Origin: Spirochaetota bacterium
GTDB lineage: Bacteria > Spirochaetota > UBA4802 > UBA5550
Assembly: GCA_003246895.1 (NCBI GenBank)
Contig: QKCL01000012.1
Coordinates: 1 to 57,540, forward strand
Length of the DNA: 57,540 nt
Direction of reading: 5' to 3'
The notes beneath the pieces were generated by a model. It was not told where the DNA came from and made no database searches. It worked only from the letters and a program-made list of their open reading frames with translations. Positions 7,206-15,999 of this stretch are shown one piece after another. The position numbers were made by a program, and so were the translations under genes. Position 1 is the stretch's first letter. Every line of letters starts with the position of its first letter.

Positions 7206-9350
7206 TTATGCCAGCAGTACCACCATTGAATTCCTGTTCACTTTCACGGAATCTCCATTGATTACTATACCTTTACCTTCTTCGGTAATATCATTTCCGT
7301 TTCTTCTGCTTGTGTCTATTATGAGTTCCCATTTAAAACCGGAATAGGGCATTGGAAGCCTGAAAGCCTTATCTTCTTCTGTAGCATTGAAGGCCATGAA
7401 TATGTCCCTGTCTCTGTTTCCCATGGTGTCAGGTGCATATTCGCCGTTTAAATATAGAGCAAGGATATTTTCATCGGAATCCCATTTCGGGGAATTGAGA
7501 CGTTCATTATACCATATTATATCGGGTTTTCCGTGACTTTCTGAATTTTTGCCGGTGAAGAAGCTGTGTTTTCTGAAAATCTGATGTTTTTTTCTGAAGG
7601 ATATCATCTTTTTAGTGAATTCAAAAATTTCTCTGTTTTCCTCTACCAGGTTCCAGTCAATCCATGATATTTCATTGTCCTGGCAGTATGAGTTGTTGTT
7701 GCCTTTTTGTGTTCTTCTGAATTCATCTCCTGCAAGGAGCATGGGAATGCCGAGTGACAGAAAAAGTGTGGCAATAAAGTTTTTGATGCTCCTGATCCTC
7801 AGGTCTTCTGTCTGTTTATCATCGGAGGGGCCTTCTGTTCCGAAGTTGAAGCTGTAGTTGTTGTTCTCTCCGTCCTTGTTAAGTTCGCCGTTTTCGATAT
7901 TATGTTTCTGGCTATAGCTCACAAGATCGTTTAACGTGAATCCGTCGTGGCAGGTGACAAAGTTTATGCTTCTTGTAGGAGATGAGCTGAAGTAAAGGTC
8001 TGAGCTTCCAGTCAGCCTTGTTGCAAAGGCTCCCTTTAGGCCGCTGTCTCCTCTCCAGAATCTCCTCACGTCATCCCTGTATCTTCCGTTCCATTCAGAC
8101 CATCTGCCGGGGAATTCTCCTACCTGATAGGCTCCGCCTGCATCCCATGCTTCGGCAATAATTTTTCTGTCACGTAAGATCGGGTCTTCCTCAATCCACT
8201 CAATGAGCGGCGGATTGTTAAGCATTTCTCCGTCCTGATCCCTCCCCAGAATGGATGCAAGGTCAAAACGGAAGCCGTCAACATCCATCTCGATTACCCA
8301 GTATCTGAGGCAGTCTACAATGAACTGACGGACAAGCGGGTGGTTGCAGTTGAATGTATTTCCGCATCCTGAATAGTTTTTGTAGTCCCAGCTGTTTTCT
8401 TCAAGTATGTAATATATGCTGTTGTCAATGCCCCTGAAGGAAAGAGTAGGCCCCCTGTAGCTGCCTTCATGTGTATGATTAAACACAACATCAAGAATTA
8501 CCTCTATGCCCGATTCATGGAATTTTTTTACCATGTCACGGAATTCCTTGACCTGTTCACCTGTATTGCCCTTTGATGCATAGCTGCCCTTTGGGGCGAA
8601 GAAGGAGATTGTGCTGTAGCCCCAGAAGTTCTTTAGCTTTTCACCTGTAACCGGGTTGGTCATTGCGTTTTCATTCTCATCGAATTCCTGAATGGGAAGC
8701 AGTTCAACAGCGTTTACTCCAAGTTCCTGAAGATATGGAATTTTTTCTGTGAGGCCTGTGTATGTCCCGGGGGCGTTTACGCCGGATGAGTCGTGGGCGG
8801 TATATCCCTTCAGGTGAAGTTCATATATAATGAGGTCATTTTCCGGGATTTTCAGAAAGCTCTTCTCTGAATTGTCTATGGATGCCAGTACAATGCTTTT
8901 GGGTACATTGTATGTGCTGTCCTCTCCGTTCCAGGAAAGGGGTTCATGTTCGGAGTTTAGAATTACTCCCCGGGCCTTGTTCAGGTCCCAGGTGAAATTG
9001 CCGGTAAGGGCTCTTGCATATGGGTCAAGGAGAAGTTTGTTGTAATTGAACCTGTGTCCGGATTCAGGCCTGTATTCTCCATCAATTCTATATCCGTAAA
9101 CCTGGCCTTCAGTGAGCCTGTCTATCCAGATATGCCATATGTCACCGGTTTTATTGAGATTCCTGTCCAGAACAATTTCAGTAAAGGCCGCATCCGGTTC
9201 CTTGCCATGAAAAAGGACAAGGGAAACAGAGCGCGCATGTCTGCTGAAAATGGAAAACTGAATTCCGTTGTTGATAATATTTGATCCAAGGGGGAGCGGG
9301 GTCCCCGGAGAAGTTATGAGAAAGTCGTATTTAGTCTGTCTCTGTGTCAT
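7206..9350 (-). CDS. glgX: Glycogen debranching enzyme, isoamylase type
   Basis: A 714-residue GH13 enzyme that hydrolyses alpha-1,6 branches of glycogen or limit dextrin in the cytoplasm. A CBM48-type N-terminal domain (about 15-110) precedes the barrel. Catalytic motifs are intact: DVVFNHTHEG, GFRFDLAS with nucleophile Asp363, IAEAWDAGG with acid Glu400, and VTCHDGFT with His468-Asp469. Length and order match GlgX/TreX enzymes. Its start overlaps the stop of the upstream DUF1573 gene by 4 bp (ATGA), so the two are co-translated, an odd pairing functionally. No glycogen synthase or branching enzyme is in the window. Confidence 0.93.
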   Translation of the reverse strand: MTQRQTKYDFLITSPGTPLPLGSNIINNGIQFSIFSRHARSVSLVLFHGKEPDAAFTEIVLDRNLNKTGDIWHIWIDRLTEGQVYGYRIDGEYRPESGHRFNYNKLLLDPYARALTGNFTWDLNKARGVILNSEHEPLSWNGEDSTYNVPKSIVLASIDNSEKSFLKIPENDLIIYELHLKGYTAHDSSGVNAPGTYTGLTEKIPYLQELGVNAVELLPIQEFDENENAMTNPVTGEKLKNFWGYSTISFFAPKGSYASKGNTGEQVKEFRDMVKKFHESGIEVILDVVFNHTHEGSYRGPTLSFRGIDNSIYYILEENSWDYKNYSGCGNTFNCNHPLVRQFIVDCLRYWVIEMDVDGFRFDLASILGRDQDGEMLNNPPLIEWIEEDPILRDRKIIAEAWDAGGAYQVGEFPGRWSEWNGRYRDDVRRFWRGDSGLKGAFATRLTGSSDLYFSSSPTRSINFVTCHDGFTLNDLVSYSQKHNIENGELNKDGENNNYSFNFGTEGPSDDKQTEDLRIRSIKNFIATLFLSLGIPMLLAGDEFRRTQKGNNNSYCQDNEISWIDWNLVEENREIFEFTKKMISFRKKHQIFRKHSFFTGKNSESHGKPDIIWYNERLNSPKWDSDENILALYLNGEYAPDTMGNRDRDIFMAFNATEEDKAFRLPMPYSGFKWELIIDTSRRNGNDITEEGKGIVINGDSVKVNRNSMVVLLA

Positions 9351-9724
9351 TTTTCCACAACATTTGCCAGGAGTACGAGCCTTATTTTGCCATGTTCCGG
9401 ATCATCGGAATATACATAAACGGATTTTGTCAGTTCCCCGAGTCTTCTGTCTGTATAAAGCTCAACCTTTACTTCGCCTGATTCACCGGGCTTCACAGAT
9501 TTTTTTGTGACCAGCGTCCCAGTACAGCTGCACCCGGCCCGCACCCTTGTGATGTTGAGGGTTTTGTCCCCCCTGTTTGTAAACCTGAAAGTATACATAA
9601 CCTTTGATTCCATTTTTATGTTACCGAAATTGTGTATCTGGTTTTCAAATGCCAGTTTTCCCGATGCAAAGGCAGGAAGTGCCAGCAAAAGCATGAAGGC
9701 AAAGGAAAAATTCAATAATTTCAT
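9347..9724 (-). CDS. Exported DUF1573 protein
   Basis: 125 residues with a clear signal peptide (hydrophobic 7-20, cleavage after AFASG) followed by a single DUF1573 domain, an Ig-like beta sandwich. The signature is FGNIKMESKVMYTFRFTNRG then AGCSCTG and KPGESGEVKVELYT. These proteins are exported, and their function is unknown. AAGGA just upstream fits the ATG. It is the first gene of a two-gene operon with glgX. Confidence 0.88.
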   Translation of the reverse strand: MKLLNFSFAFMLLLALPAFASGKLAFENQIHNFGNIKMESKVMYTFRFTNRGDKTLNITRVRAGCSCTGTLVTKKSVKPGESGEVKVELYTDRRLGELTKSVYVYSDDPEHGKIRLVLLANVVEK

Positions 9725-9908
9725 GTTAAATCCTTAAATCTGTTTTGTATATCTGAATAATAATTATCAGGAAATGATGAGTCAATTCTTATTTAAATTA
9801 AAAATTTTTTAAAAAAAATAAAAAGTGTGCTAATGCTTTTTCGCCGGTTGCCGATAAAAATAGTGATTGATAATAAATTACACTCCTATATGTAATTTTA
9901 CCAGGTTG

Positions 9909-9948
9909 AAGGCTTTTGTGGATAGCGCTATCCGCAAAAGCCTTTTTT
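9909..9948. terminator. Strong bidirectional intrinsic terminator
   Basis: A nearly perfect 36-bp palindrome at 9909-9944, AAGGCTTTTG...CAAAAGCCTT with a GGATAGCGCTATCC core and one T-G pairing, runs into a six-T tract. It lies between two divergently transcribed genes, so it would stop transcripts entering from either side rather than end an adjacent gene. Confidence 0.7.
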
Positions 9949-9996
9949 ATTGCAAGGTTTATTAGCTCGATGCCAGTTGTCACAGGCCTGAAAAAA

Positions 9997-10046
9997 CAGC
10001 CAGTCGTAGCCGCGGCAGAAACAATTGCGGATACATTGACTGGCTG
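9997..10046. repeat. Nested inverted repeat, possible structured RNA
   Basis: CAGCCAGTC at 9997-10005 pairs with GACTGGCTG at 10038-10046, and inside it CCGC pairs with GCGG. There is no T-tract after it. It could be a cruciform, a small RNA or a protein site; nothing in the sequence decides. Confidence 0.4.
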
Positions 10047-10147
10047 CTGTTGGTATTCTATTTCTGCATGTTTCTCTCTTACCCGGAATATTTAATTCTT
10101 GATTTTTTTTAAAAATATGATAACTGAGTATCAAGAGGGATTATTGT

Positions 10148-10756
10148 ATGATTTTTGAAATCAATGAGAAAAATCCTCAGAAACGTCTTATCGATAAAAC
10201 TGTGGATATTATTTCACAAGGCGGTGTTGTTGTTATTCCCACAGACACTGTCTATGCCTATGCCTGTGACGTGATGTCCAGAAATGCAGTGGAGAAGCTC
10301 TATCGCATAAAGAAAATGGACCGAAAGAAACCTCTCAGCTTTCTTTTTGATGATATTGCCTCTATAAATGAATATGTCAGAAATCTTTCAACAGAAGCAT
10401 TCAAGATAATAAAAAAAACCCTGCCCGGTCCCTATACATTTATTTTCAATGCATCCAAGGTGGTTCCCAAGGTGGTTCTTACAAATCAGAAAACCATCGG
10501 GGTGAGAATTCCGGATAATAATATCGCAAGGGAAATTGTCAGGGAACTGGGGCGGCCGGTTATTGTAAGCAGTGTTGAAAATAGTGATGGGGAATTTGTT
10601 ATAAGTCCCGGTGAAATTGAAAAGAAACATCATCATCTTATTGATCTGGTAATTGATTCCGGTCCGGGAATACTTGAGCTTTCCACTGTGGTGGATTTTT
10701 CCGGTGATGAAATAAAGGTTTTAAGAGAAGGAAAGGGTGATTTATTCTTTACATAA
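10148..10756 (+). CDS. Sua5/YciO/YrdC family protein
   Basis: 202 residues of the YrdC fold. Members make threonylcarbamoyl-AMP for the t6A modification of tRNA (TsaC/Sua5) or are the less understood YciO group. Seen here: GGVVVIPTDTVYAYACD, the K-x-R segment RIKKMDRKKPLSFL, PGPYTFIF, GVRIPDNN and PVIVSSVEN. The wording around KKPLSF and the short C-terminus without a Sua5 domain look closer to YciO than to true TsaC. The ATG follows AAGAGGG. It is the first of a run of co-directional genes to 12.36 kb. Confidence 0.8.
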   Translation: MIFEINEKNPQKRLIDKTVDIISQGGVVVIPTDTVYAYACDVMSRNAVEKLYRIKKMDRKKPLSFLFDDIASINEYVRNLSTEAFKIIKKTLPGPYTFIFNASKVVPKVVLTNQKTIGVRIPDNNIAREIVRELGRPVIVSSVENSDGEFVISPGEIEKKHHHLIDLVIDSGPGILELSTVVDFSGDEIKVLREGKGDLFFT

Positions 10757-10803
10757 TTCCGCTAAATAATTTATGTGAGATATATTTACAGGTGAGGTAT
10801 AAG

Positions 10804-11130
10804 ATGTCTGAAGGTCTTCGAAGTTTATTAATAGTATTAAAGGCGATATTTATTTATGTTGGGCTCGGCGCGGTTGTGGCCTTCATATTTTATTATTTTA
10901 AAAGAAGAGACCTCTTTGGTGGGTACATCGGTGGTCTTGTTGTAGGTGTAATTGGCGCTCTTATCGGTGGGCTGGTTCTTGACAGGCTTTTTTATGAAAA
11001 AGCGGTTATAATTCTTGATTTTCTTTCCAGGGGTGCAGGGGTTAATATAATTGCCGGTTTCCTCGGAGCCTATATTGCTCTTAACATAATGAACAAGCTC
11101 AATCATGACAGGGAAAGAAAAAAATATTAA
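10804..11130 (+). CDS. Small Gly-rich membrane protein, GlsB/YeaQ-like
   Basis: 108 residues with three hydrophobic segments. The centre, GGYIGGLVVGVIGALIGG, resembles the GlsB/YeaQ/YmgE (transglycosylase-associated, PF04226) family of small stress membrane proteins, and a third segment with GFLGAYIAL follows. ATG 10804 is preceded by AGGTGAGG; the in-frame GTG four codons earlier lies inside that ribosome site, so I reject it. The family call is tentative and function is unknown. Confidence 0.7.
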   Translation: MSEGLRSLLIVLKAIFIYVGLGAVVAFIFYYFKRRDLFGGYIGGLVVGVIGALIGGLVLDRLFYEKAVIILDFLSRGAGVNIIAGFLGAYIALNIMNKLNHDRERKKY

Positions 11131-11142
11131 TTTTTGAAGACA

Positions 11143-11775
11143 ATGATATTCCGGAAGCGATATCTCCTTATTATTCTGCTTTTTTTAAATCTGTCATATG
11201 GCAGAAATCTCTTTTCCATGCAGCACAGACTGGTGGGGGGGCAGCTTGTACCTTCCTTTGCATCCTCATATCTCAATATTGAATCCAAATCCATTAAGGT
11301 GCAGGAGAATGCCTCATGGGCATATGCATCGGGATTCGGCTTTTTCTTTGATTATCAGGCAAATCCCTATATCTCTTTTCGTTTTGACTGGTTCTTTTAT
11401 CCAGGACTAATGAATACGAGTACTGAAAATTCAGGGGAGAATCTGAGCAGAATAAAGGTTAATGAGGCAGGATTTACAGTAAAGAGGCACTTTGAGGGGA
11501 ATCTTTTTAATCCATGGTTCGGTGCAGGGCCCTATATGCAGTACACTGTTCCAAATGAAGTTGACTCTTATGTGCTTCACATCCTTCTTTCCTTCGGCTT
11601 TGACTATGAAATCTCAGACGGAGTTTTTCTTTGCCCTGACTTCAAAGTTGGGCTTGGAATTAAACTCATCAGTTCAAGTGAAGATTCAGTTGTGGTTGAA
11701 CTGCCTTCTGGAAGTGATTTTTCCACAAGCGGTATTGTTGTGTTTATGAAGATAGGCCTTGCCAGGTCTTTTTGA
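11143..11775 (+). CDS. Outer-membrane beta-barrel-like protein
   Basis: About 210 residues with a signal peptide (hydrophobic stretch after FRKRY, ending near SYG). The rest alternates short amphipathic strands rich in aromatic residues and Gly (for example SFRFDWFFYPGL and WFGAGPYMQYTV) and ends in a strand finishing IGLARSF, a C-terminal Phe typical of outer-membrane barrels. An eight-stranded OmpW/OmpX-type barrel is plausible. ATG 11143 was chosen over the TTG at 11134, which has no ribosome site. No closer family was recognised. Confidence 0.65.
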   Translation: MIFRKRYLLIILLFLNLSYGRNLFSMQHRLVGGQLVPSFASSYLNIESKSIKVQENASWAYASGFGFFFDYQANPYISFRFDWFFYPGLMNTSTENSGENLSRIKVNEAGFTVKRHFEGNLFNPWFGAGPYMQYTVPNEVDSYVLHILLSFGFDYEISDGVFLCPDFKVGLGIKLISSSEDSVVVELPSGSDFSTSGIVVFMKIGLARSF

Positions 11776-11784
11776 GGTGTATAA

Positions 11785-12360
11785 ATGAAAAGAACAAGAG
11801 AAATAAAATTTATAACATTGGCTATTGCTTCATTTTTAATCGTGTCATGTATAAGCAGGCCGGTTTATTTCAATGGTAAGGATGAAAGAATTGACCGTTC
11901 AAAAAGCAGAATAGCGGTTATGCCTTTCAGGGACTTTAAGAGCAGGGAAGGGAATAATTCCGGGACTCTTGTGAGGAATATCTTTGAAAGCAGTTTAAGA
12001 AAAAGAGGATTTATAACTATAAATTACGAAAAGAATTTATCTGAAATTCCAGAGTCTCAGCTTGAAGATTTTAGGTTGAGCAGTAAGTGGGTGAAGGATA
12101 ATTCGCAGTCAATACAGGCTGATTATGTTCTCTTCGGGTATGTCTATGACTATACCGTATTTCAGATGACAACTTCATTCCTGTATCTTTTTTCATGGCT
12201 TGAAACAACCTATTCTGTGGGCATTACGGCAAAGATAATTTCATGTTCAACAGGAGAGATTGTATGGTCAGGGGCTTTTTCAAGCAAGTCCTATACGTTT
12301 AATGATGCTGCAAGGGAATCTGTTGATTCCCTTCTGAGAACAGTGAGGTTTAAAAAATAA
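11785..12360 (+). CDS. Lipoprotein, CsgG/LpoB-like fold suspected
   Basis: 191 residues. The N-terminus has basic residues, a hydrophobic stretch and the lipobox LIVSC, so Cys22 should be lipidated. The mature part (RIAVMPFRDF, TLVRNIFESSLRKRGF, ADYVLFGYVYDY, TAKIISCSTGEIVWSG) follows the strand-helix pattern of CsgG, LpoB and DUF799 lipoproteins, which act at the outer membrane in secretion or peptidoglycan control. The fold call is by pattern only. It lies 9 bp after the barrel gene and is probably co-transcribed with it. Confidence 0.7.
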   Translation: MKRTREIKFITLAIASFLIVSCISRPVYFNGKDERIDRSKSRIAVMPFRDFKSREGNNSGTLVRNIFESSLRKRGFITINYEKNLSEIPESQLEDFRLSSKWVKDNSQSIQADYVLFGYVYDYTVFQMTTSFLYLFSWLETTYSVGITAKIISCSTGEIVWSGAFSSKSYTFNDAARESVDSLLRTVRFKK

Positions 12361-12378
12361 ATCCTCTGGTTTTTTTAA

Positions 12379-12612
12379 TCAGGCAGCAAACATGTCCACT
12401 GATTTGACATCCTTGATGGGGATCTGCTGTGTTCTGTTTGATTTGTCTATGGCATAAATAATATCATCAATTATTTCCCTGTTTTTGTATAGCTCTACTT
12501 CTCTTCCGTCGTTGAGAATAACAACAATATCAAGTCCTTTGATATCGAGATATTTTTCCAGTAACTTTCTGAATGAATTGTTTTTTGCGCTCTTTGTCCT
12601 TGACTGTTTCAT
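12379..12612 (-). CDS. Small hypothetical protein
   Basis: 77 residues, basic at the N-terminus (KQSRTKSAKNNSF), then a compact alpha/beta stretch (LDIVVILNDGREVELYKNREIID) and PIKDVKSVDMF at the end. I do not recognise the family; the pattern hints at an RNA-binding Sm- or Hfq-like strand order, but this is weak. ATG 12612 has GGAG 8 bp upstream, while the longer in-frame TTG start has no ribosome site. Confidence 0.6.
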   Translation of the reverse strand: MKQSRTKSAKNNSFRKLLEKYLDIKGLDIVVILNDGREVELYKNREIIDDIIYAIDKSNRTQQIPIKDVKSVDMFAA

Positions 12613-12681
12613 GGTTAATCTCCGTTTCAATTATGTCACATAAGAAATATCGTCATTTTCAAATTTTACATTACAACTTTT

Positions 12682-13617
12682 TCATTGAAAATCGATTCTC
12701 CAGAGTGCCCAGCCTCTTATTTTTAATTTTTTTGCAATTTCCTTCATCTTTTCAGCTGTGTCCATGTCTGAAATATAGCAGATATTGCCCTTTTCGATCA
12801 ATACGGCTGAACCGGATTTGTCTCTTCTGAGTTTCAGGCTGCCGTATCTTTTAATGTATGAAGGATATACTGAAAATATTTTACCATTGCTGTAGCAGTA
12901 ACCATAGTATGGTATTCCCAGAATGATTTTATCTCTGCCTGCAAGTGACACCGCCAGGGAAACGTTTTTTTCAGCCCAGGAGATGTCTGTTACCGGGCCG
13001 GGTTTTCTCCCACCGGCCTGCATGTCATAGCACATGATTACTATGAGATCAAGGTACGGAGATATTTCTTCGAGATTGTGGAGTTTCCGGTATCTGTTGT
13101 TTTCCTGTATTGGTGGGTATGCGGCAAATGTAATAAGTTTCCCGGGGGATAAGATTCTTATCTCCTTCAAAAATATTGTGATATTTCTGCTGTATGAAGG
13201 GTTCAGGTTTTCAATGTCCATGTGAATTCCCCTGAGATTTTTTTCTGTCATGAACCTGTGGAGCGATAAAGCTGCCTTTGACCTGAGTGCCGGATCAGCA
13301 AGTACCTTCTGGCCGGCAGAGGTATCAGTAAAAGTAATTAGGGGCAGATGCAGCTTTTTTTTCCGGGAAACGGCGGCTTCAATTTTTTTTAACTTTTCGG
13401 ACTGCCTGACTGTAATTTTTCCGTATCCGTTTATCATATATCCGGTGCAGGATATTATATCGTACTTTTCGATCCGTTTTTCCAGATCCTCCGGGGAAAT
13501 ACGGGTATAGAGGGGCAGGTATCCCCATTTGAGGGGGGTATTGTCCGTGGAAAAAGATTCCTGGGGCAGAATAGCCATTATCATGAGAGTGATTATGCAT
13601 ATCATAAAACTTTTCAT
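12682..13617 (-). CDS. Exported GH18-like glycoside hydrolase
   Basis: 311 residues. A signal peptide (1-23, ending SFS) precedes a GH18-type barrel related to the spore-germination YaaH/YdhD group that acts on chitin or peptidoglycan. LRGIHMDIENLNP carries the acid Glu of the family DxxDxDxE motif, although the first Asp is replaced, and YLDLIVIMCYDM and KIILGIPYYGY are the usual barrel strands. The C-terminal GWALWRIDFQ matches the last strand. It is probably secreted to the envelope. GGAGGAGC just upstream supports the start. Substrate is unknown and activity is not certain. Confidence 0.78.
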   Translation of the reverse strand: MKSFMICIITLMIMAILPQESFSTDNTPLKWGYLPLYTRISPEDLEKRIEKYDIISCTGYMINGYGKITVRQSEKLKKIEAAVSRKKKLHLPLITFTDTSAGQKVLADPALRSKAALSLHRFMTEKNLRGIHMDIENLNPSYSRNITIFLKEIRILSPGKLITFAAYPPIQENNRYRKLHNLEEISPYLDLIVIMCYDMQAGGRKPGPVTDISWAEKNVSLAVSLAGRDKIILGIPYYGYCYSNGKIFSVYPSYIKRYGSLKLRRDKSGSAVLIEKGNICYISDMDTAEKMKEIAKKLKIRGWALWRIDFQ

Positions 13618-13702
13618 TTTGCAGCTCCTCCTGTGGAAATAATTCTTTATTTTTTTTAGGCGGATTTTATTTTTGCAAGATAATATTGTTCCGGAGAGAC
13701 AT

Positions 13703-13990
13703 GTGGAAAGAAATTATGCAGCTGAGTTTGACAGGAGACTGAAGAAATTCCGGAAGTGGGGTATATACCTGGCACTTTGGGTCCTCTCAATCTTTACAGG
13801 ACCTTTTATTGTTATTGCAGTAGCCGGAGCCGGGGAAATTCTCGTGCTTTACATGGGGATCACTGCACTTGCCGTGATGCCTGCTTTCATACAGATGGTG
13901 AGGCTATGCAGGTGTCCCAAATGTGAAAATTTTATCGGTTTCAGGGGGGTGGAGAACTGCCCCATATGTGATACCAGACTGAAGCAGTAG
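13703..13990 (+). CDS. Small membrane protein with C-terminal zinc ribbon
   Basis: About 96 residues. Two membrane segments (ALWVLSIFTGPFIVIAV and ILVLYMGITALAVMPAF) are followed by a cytoplasmic zinc ribbon with CRCPKCEN and CPICDTR. I do not recognise a family. GTG 13703 has GGAG 6 bp upstream; an in-frame TTG at 13673 would add 10 residues but its ribosome site is poorly placed. It is divergent from the GH18-like gene. Confidence 0.6.
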   Translation: MERNYAAEFDRRLKKFRKWGIYLALWVLSIFTGPFIVIAVAGAGEILVLYMGITALAVMPAFIQMVRLCRCPKCENFIGFRGVENCPICDTRLKQ

Positions 13991-14012
13991 TATAGCCGCA
14001 CCAGCTCTTGAA

Positions 14013-14522
14013 TTATTCGCTGAATTCTACGGGAGCTTCGGATTTGATTTTAATTTTATAGAAAAAGCTTTTGCTGTCAAGTGTTGAGAATCTCAGGCGG
14101 TATCTGCCCGGAGAGAGTCTTGAGAGGGGGGCTTCCTCTTTTGTGCAAATTTTTACGGGGCTGTAGGTTGTCCATTCGTTGTTATAGTTTTTCCCGATTG
14201 GTACATACTGAATTACAGACCCCTTGTCTCCGGTTTTTAATAGCTTTTCCACGTGAAAATATGTCCTGATGTTTTCCCTTCCTATGGGGAATGTTTTTCT
14301 TAATTTAACAGAATCCACTGATATCTCAAGGCATTTGACTTCCCTGGTGAGAGTGAAGAATTTTTCAAGGGTTCTTGTGTCATCAATTTTCAAGGAGGAT
14401 TTTTCTGTTTTTTCAGAATAGTTTCCGTATTCAAAGGCCGGCACATTCGTTGCTGTCTTATCTGTGCTTGTGCAGGATATGATTGTGAAATATAGTGTGA
14501 GTATGGATAATATTCGTGACAT
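14013..14522 (-). CDS. Putative lipoprotein, unknown function
   Basis: 169 residues. The N-terminus, hydrophobic and ending in FTIISC, is a relaxed spirochaete-type lipobox with Cys17 as the likely lipid site. The mature part is mostly beta, with VKCLEISVDSVKLRKTF and a C-terminal RYRLRFSTLDSKSFFYKIKI strand pair that suggests an Ig-like or jelly-roll domain. No named family was recognised. Confidence 0.6.
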   Translation of the reverse strand: MSRILSILTLYFTIISCTSTDKTATNVPAFEYGNYSEKTEKSSLKIDDTRTLEKFFTLTREVKCLEISVDSVKLRKTFPIGRENIRTYFHVEKLLKTGDKGSVIQYVPIGKNYNNEWTTYSPVKICTKEEAPLSRLSPGRYRLRFSTLDSKSFFYKIKIKSEAPVEFSE

Positions 14523-14595
14523 TTTTATTTTTTTCTTGCCCGCTTTTAATCTATGCTGTCATATCAGATAATTTCATAAAAACGGATTAAATTCA

Positions 14596-14985
14596 ATGAA
14601 AAATATTAAAAGAATTTTATATATCTGCAGCCTTTTTATCTTTTTTGGATGTTCACAGTTTGACCAGCGCATGGAAGAACGGTTTCCCGTAAGAATTTAC
14701 GGCACAAATATTGATAAAAACCGTGAATTTGCAGGTAATTTTATTAAAATAAACGGAGCTGATGTTTTAAGGAAGGATGTTCTCGGACGCTTCAAGGGAA
14801 TAGATCCTTCTGAACTTGATGATATATATATTCAGTGGAAAAGAATTCAGGTTATTTCCCAGAAAAAAGATGATATATACATAATATTCGGCTTTAAATC
14901 ATCGGAAAAAAAATTCAAGGGCAATGAGGTCCTGTTCTTCCTGAAGAAAACCCTCGAAGACAGAGCCCGAACTATCAGAAATTAA
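14596..14985 (+). CDS. Putative small lipoprotein
   Basis: 129 residues with a short basic N-terminus, a hydrophobic stretch and the lipobox FFGC, giving Cys19 as the lipid site. The rest is charged, with IYIQWKRIQVISQKKDDIYIIFGF as alternating strands. No family was recognised. Its 3' end overlaps the opposing azlD gene by 11 bp. Confidence 0.6.
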   Translation: MKNIKRILYICSLFIFFGCSQFDQRMEERFPVRIYGTNIDKNREFAGNFIKINGADVLRKDVLGRFKGIDPSELDDIYIQWKRIQVISQKKDDIYIIFGFKSSEKKFKGNEVLFFLKKTLEDRARTIRN

Positions 14986-15277
14986 GGGCCATCCATGCAG
15001 CAGCTATAGATGCTGTGACCGGCAGTATGAGGCCGCCCCTGAACCATGCAACAATGGCTGCAGCTGCAAGTCCGGCAATTCCGGCCATGGGAGCGTCCGG
15101 GTATGTGGTGAAAATTCCGGGCAGAATAAGAGCGCCCAAAGCTGTTATCGGCATCAGTTCAAGAACCTTTGAAGTGTATGTTCCTTCCATGTCCCGCGAT
15201 TTTATCCAGAAAGGGGTTGCCCTGAGTGCGTAGTTTGCAAATGCGCATATAATTATTATCAGTGTGATTTCGTTCAT
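14975..15277 (-). CDS. azlD: Branched-chain amino acid exporter subunit AzlD
   Basis: 100 residues with four hydrophobic segments. ALRATPFWI near the N-terminus and LELMPITALGALILPGIF are typical of AzlD (PF05437), the small partner of AzlC in export of branched-chain amino acids or analogues. It overlaps the azlC stop (TAATG), so the two are translationally coupled. Confidence 0.88.
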   Translation of the reverse strand: MNEITLIIIICAFANYALRATPFWIKSRDMEGTYTSKVLELMPITALGALILPGIFTTYPDAPMAGIAGLAAAAIVAWFRGGLILPVTASIAAAWMALNF

Positions 15278-15999
15278 TATTCCTGTCTCCGGCCGGCTTT
15301 AACCGGTATCATGCGGTGTATAAAAAATCCTCCAATTCCTGCGGTGGCTGTCATAGAGATTACTATTGACCATCCGGGAGGAATATGAAATACATAGTGA
15401 AGAAAAGAATTCAATGCCCCCGAAGAGAGTGCGAGAACAAGGGCAAGTGTGCTTCTCTTTACTTCAGGGACAAGGAGCGCCACGAAGAGTGCAAAGAGAG
15501 CTATTGCCACTGCCTGCTGCAGTGTTTTTGGAAGGAGATTTCCTGCCGTGACACCTGTTATCGTGCCGGTAACCCATCCCAGCCATGAAACTGACTGGAG
15601 CCCGAAAATATAATCTGTTCCTGTTTTCCCCTCTCTGAAAGATATCACGGAAAACACCTCATCAGTTACTGCCGCAGGGACCAGTATTTTTGAAAAGATA
15701 GAATGCAGACCGAGTTTCTTGGCCAGGGATGCTGACATCATGAAATAGCGCATGTTGAGCATTGCCACAGATGTAACTATCTCCCCCATGGCGGAACCTG
15801 CTGAAATAAGATTAATTGCGAGAAACTGTGCAGCACCTGTGAGGTTTGTCATGGAAAAAAGAACAGCCTGAAATGAACTTAGGCCTGAGTTTATCGCCAG
15901 CAGCCCGAATGCTATTGAAGTTGTGTAATATCCAAGGAAAATCGGTATTGCATCGAATGCCCCCTGAACAGTGCCGGGTCTGTCATTTTTTCTGTTCAT
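15277..15999 (-). CDS. azlC: Branched-chain amino acid exporter subunit AzlC
   Basis: About 240 residues of the AzlC family (PF03591), the main permease subunit. AFDAIPIFLGYYTTSIAFG, GAAQFLAINL and NMRYFMMSASL are the family landmarks, with about seven membrane segments. I prefer ATG 15999; ATG 16029 would add ten residues but overlap the upstream gene by 47 bp. It forms one transcription unit with the TetR regulator upstream and azlD downstream, so regulation by that TetR protein is likely. Confidence 0.88.
   Translation of the reverse strand: MNRKNDRPGTVQGAFDAIPIFLGYYTTSIAFGLLAINSGLSSFQAVLFSMTNLTGAAQFLAINLISAGSAMGEIVTSVAMLNMRYFMMSASLAKKLGLHSIFSKILVPAAVTDEVFSVISFREGKTGTDYIFGLQSVSWLGWVTGTITGVTAGNLLPKTLQQAVAIALFALFVALLVPEVKRSTLALVLALSSGALNSFLHYVFHIPPGWSIVISMTATAGIGGFFIHRMIPVKAGRRQE

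Larger units (their letters stand above)
9725..10147. other. Gene-free region with terminator and hairpin
   Basis: About 420 bp with no supported coding sequence. It holds a strong bidirectional terminator (9909-9948) and a separate nested inverted repeat (9997-10046). The remainder is AT-rich. Confidence 0.6.
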
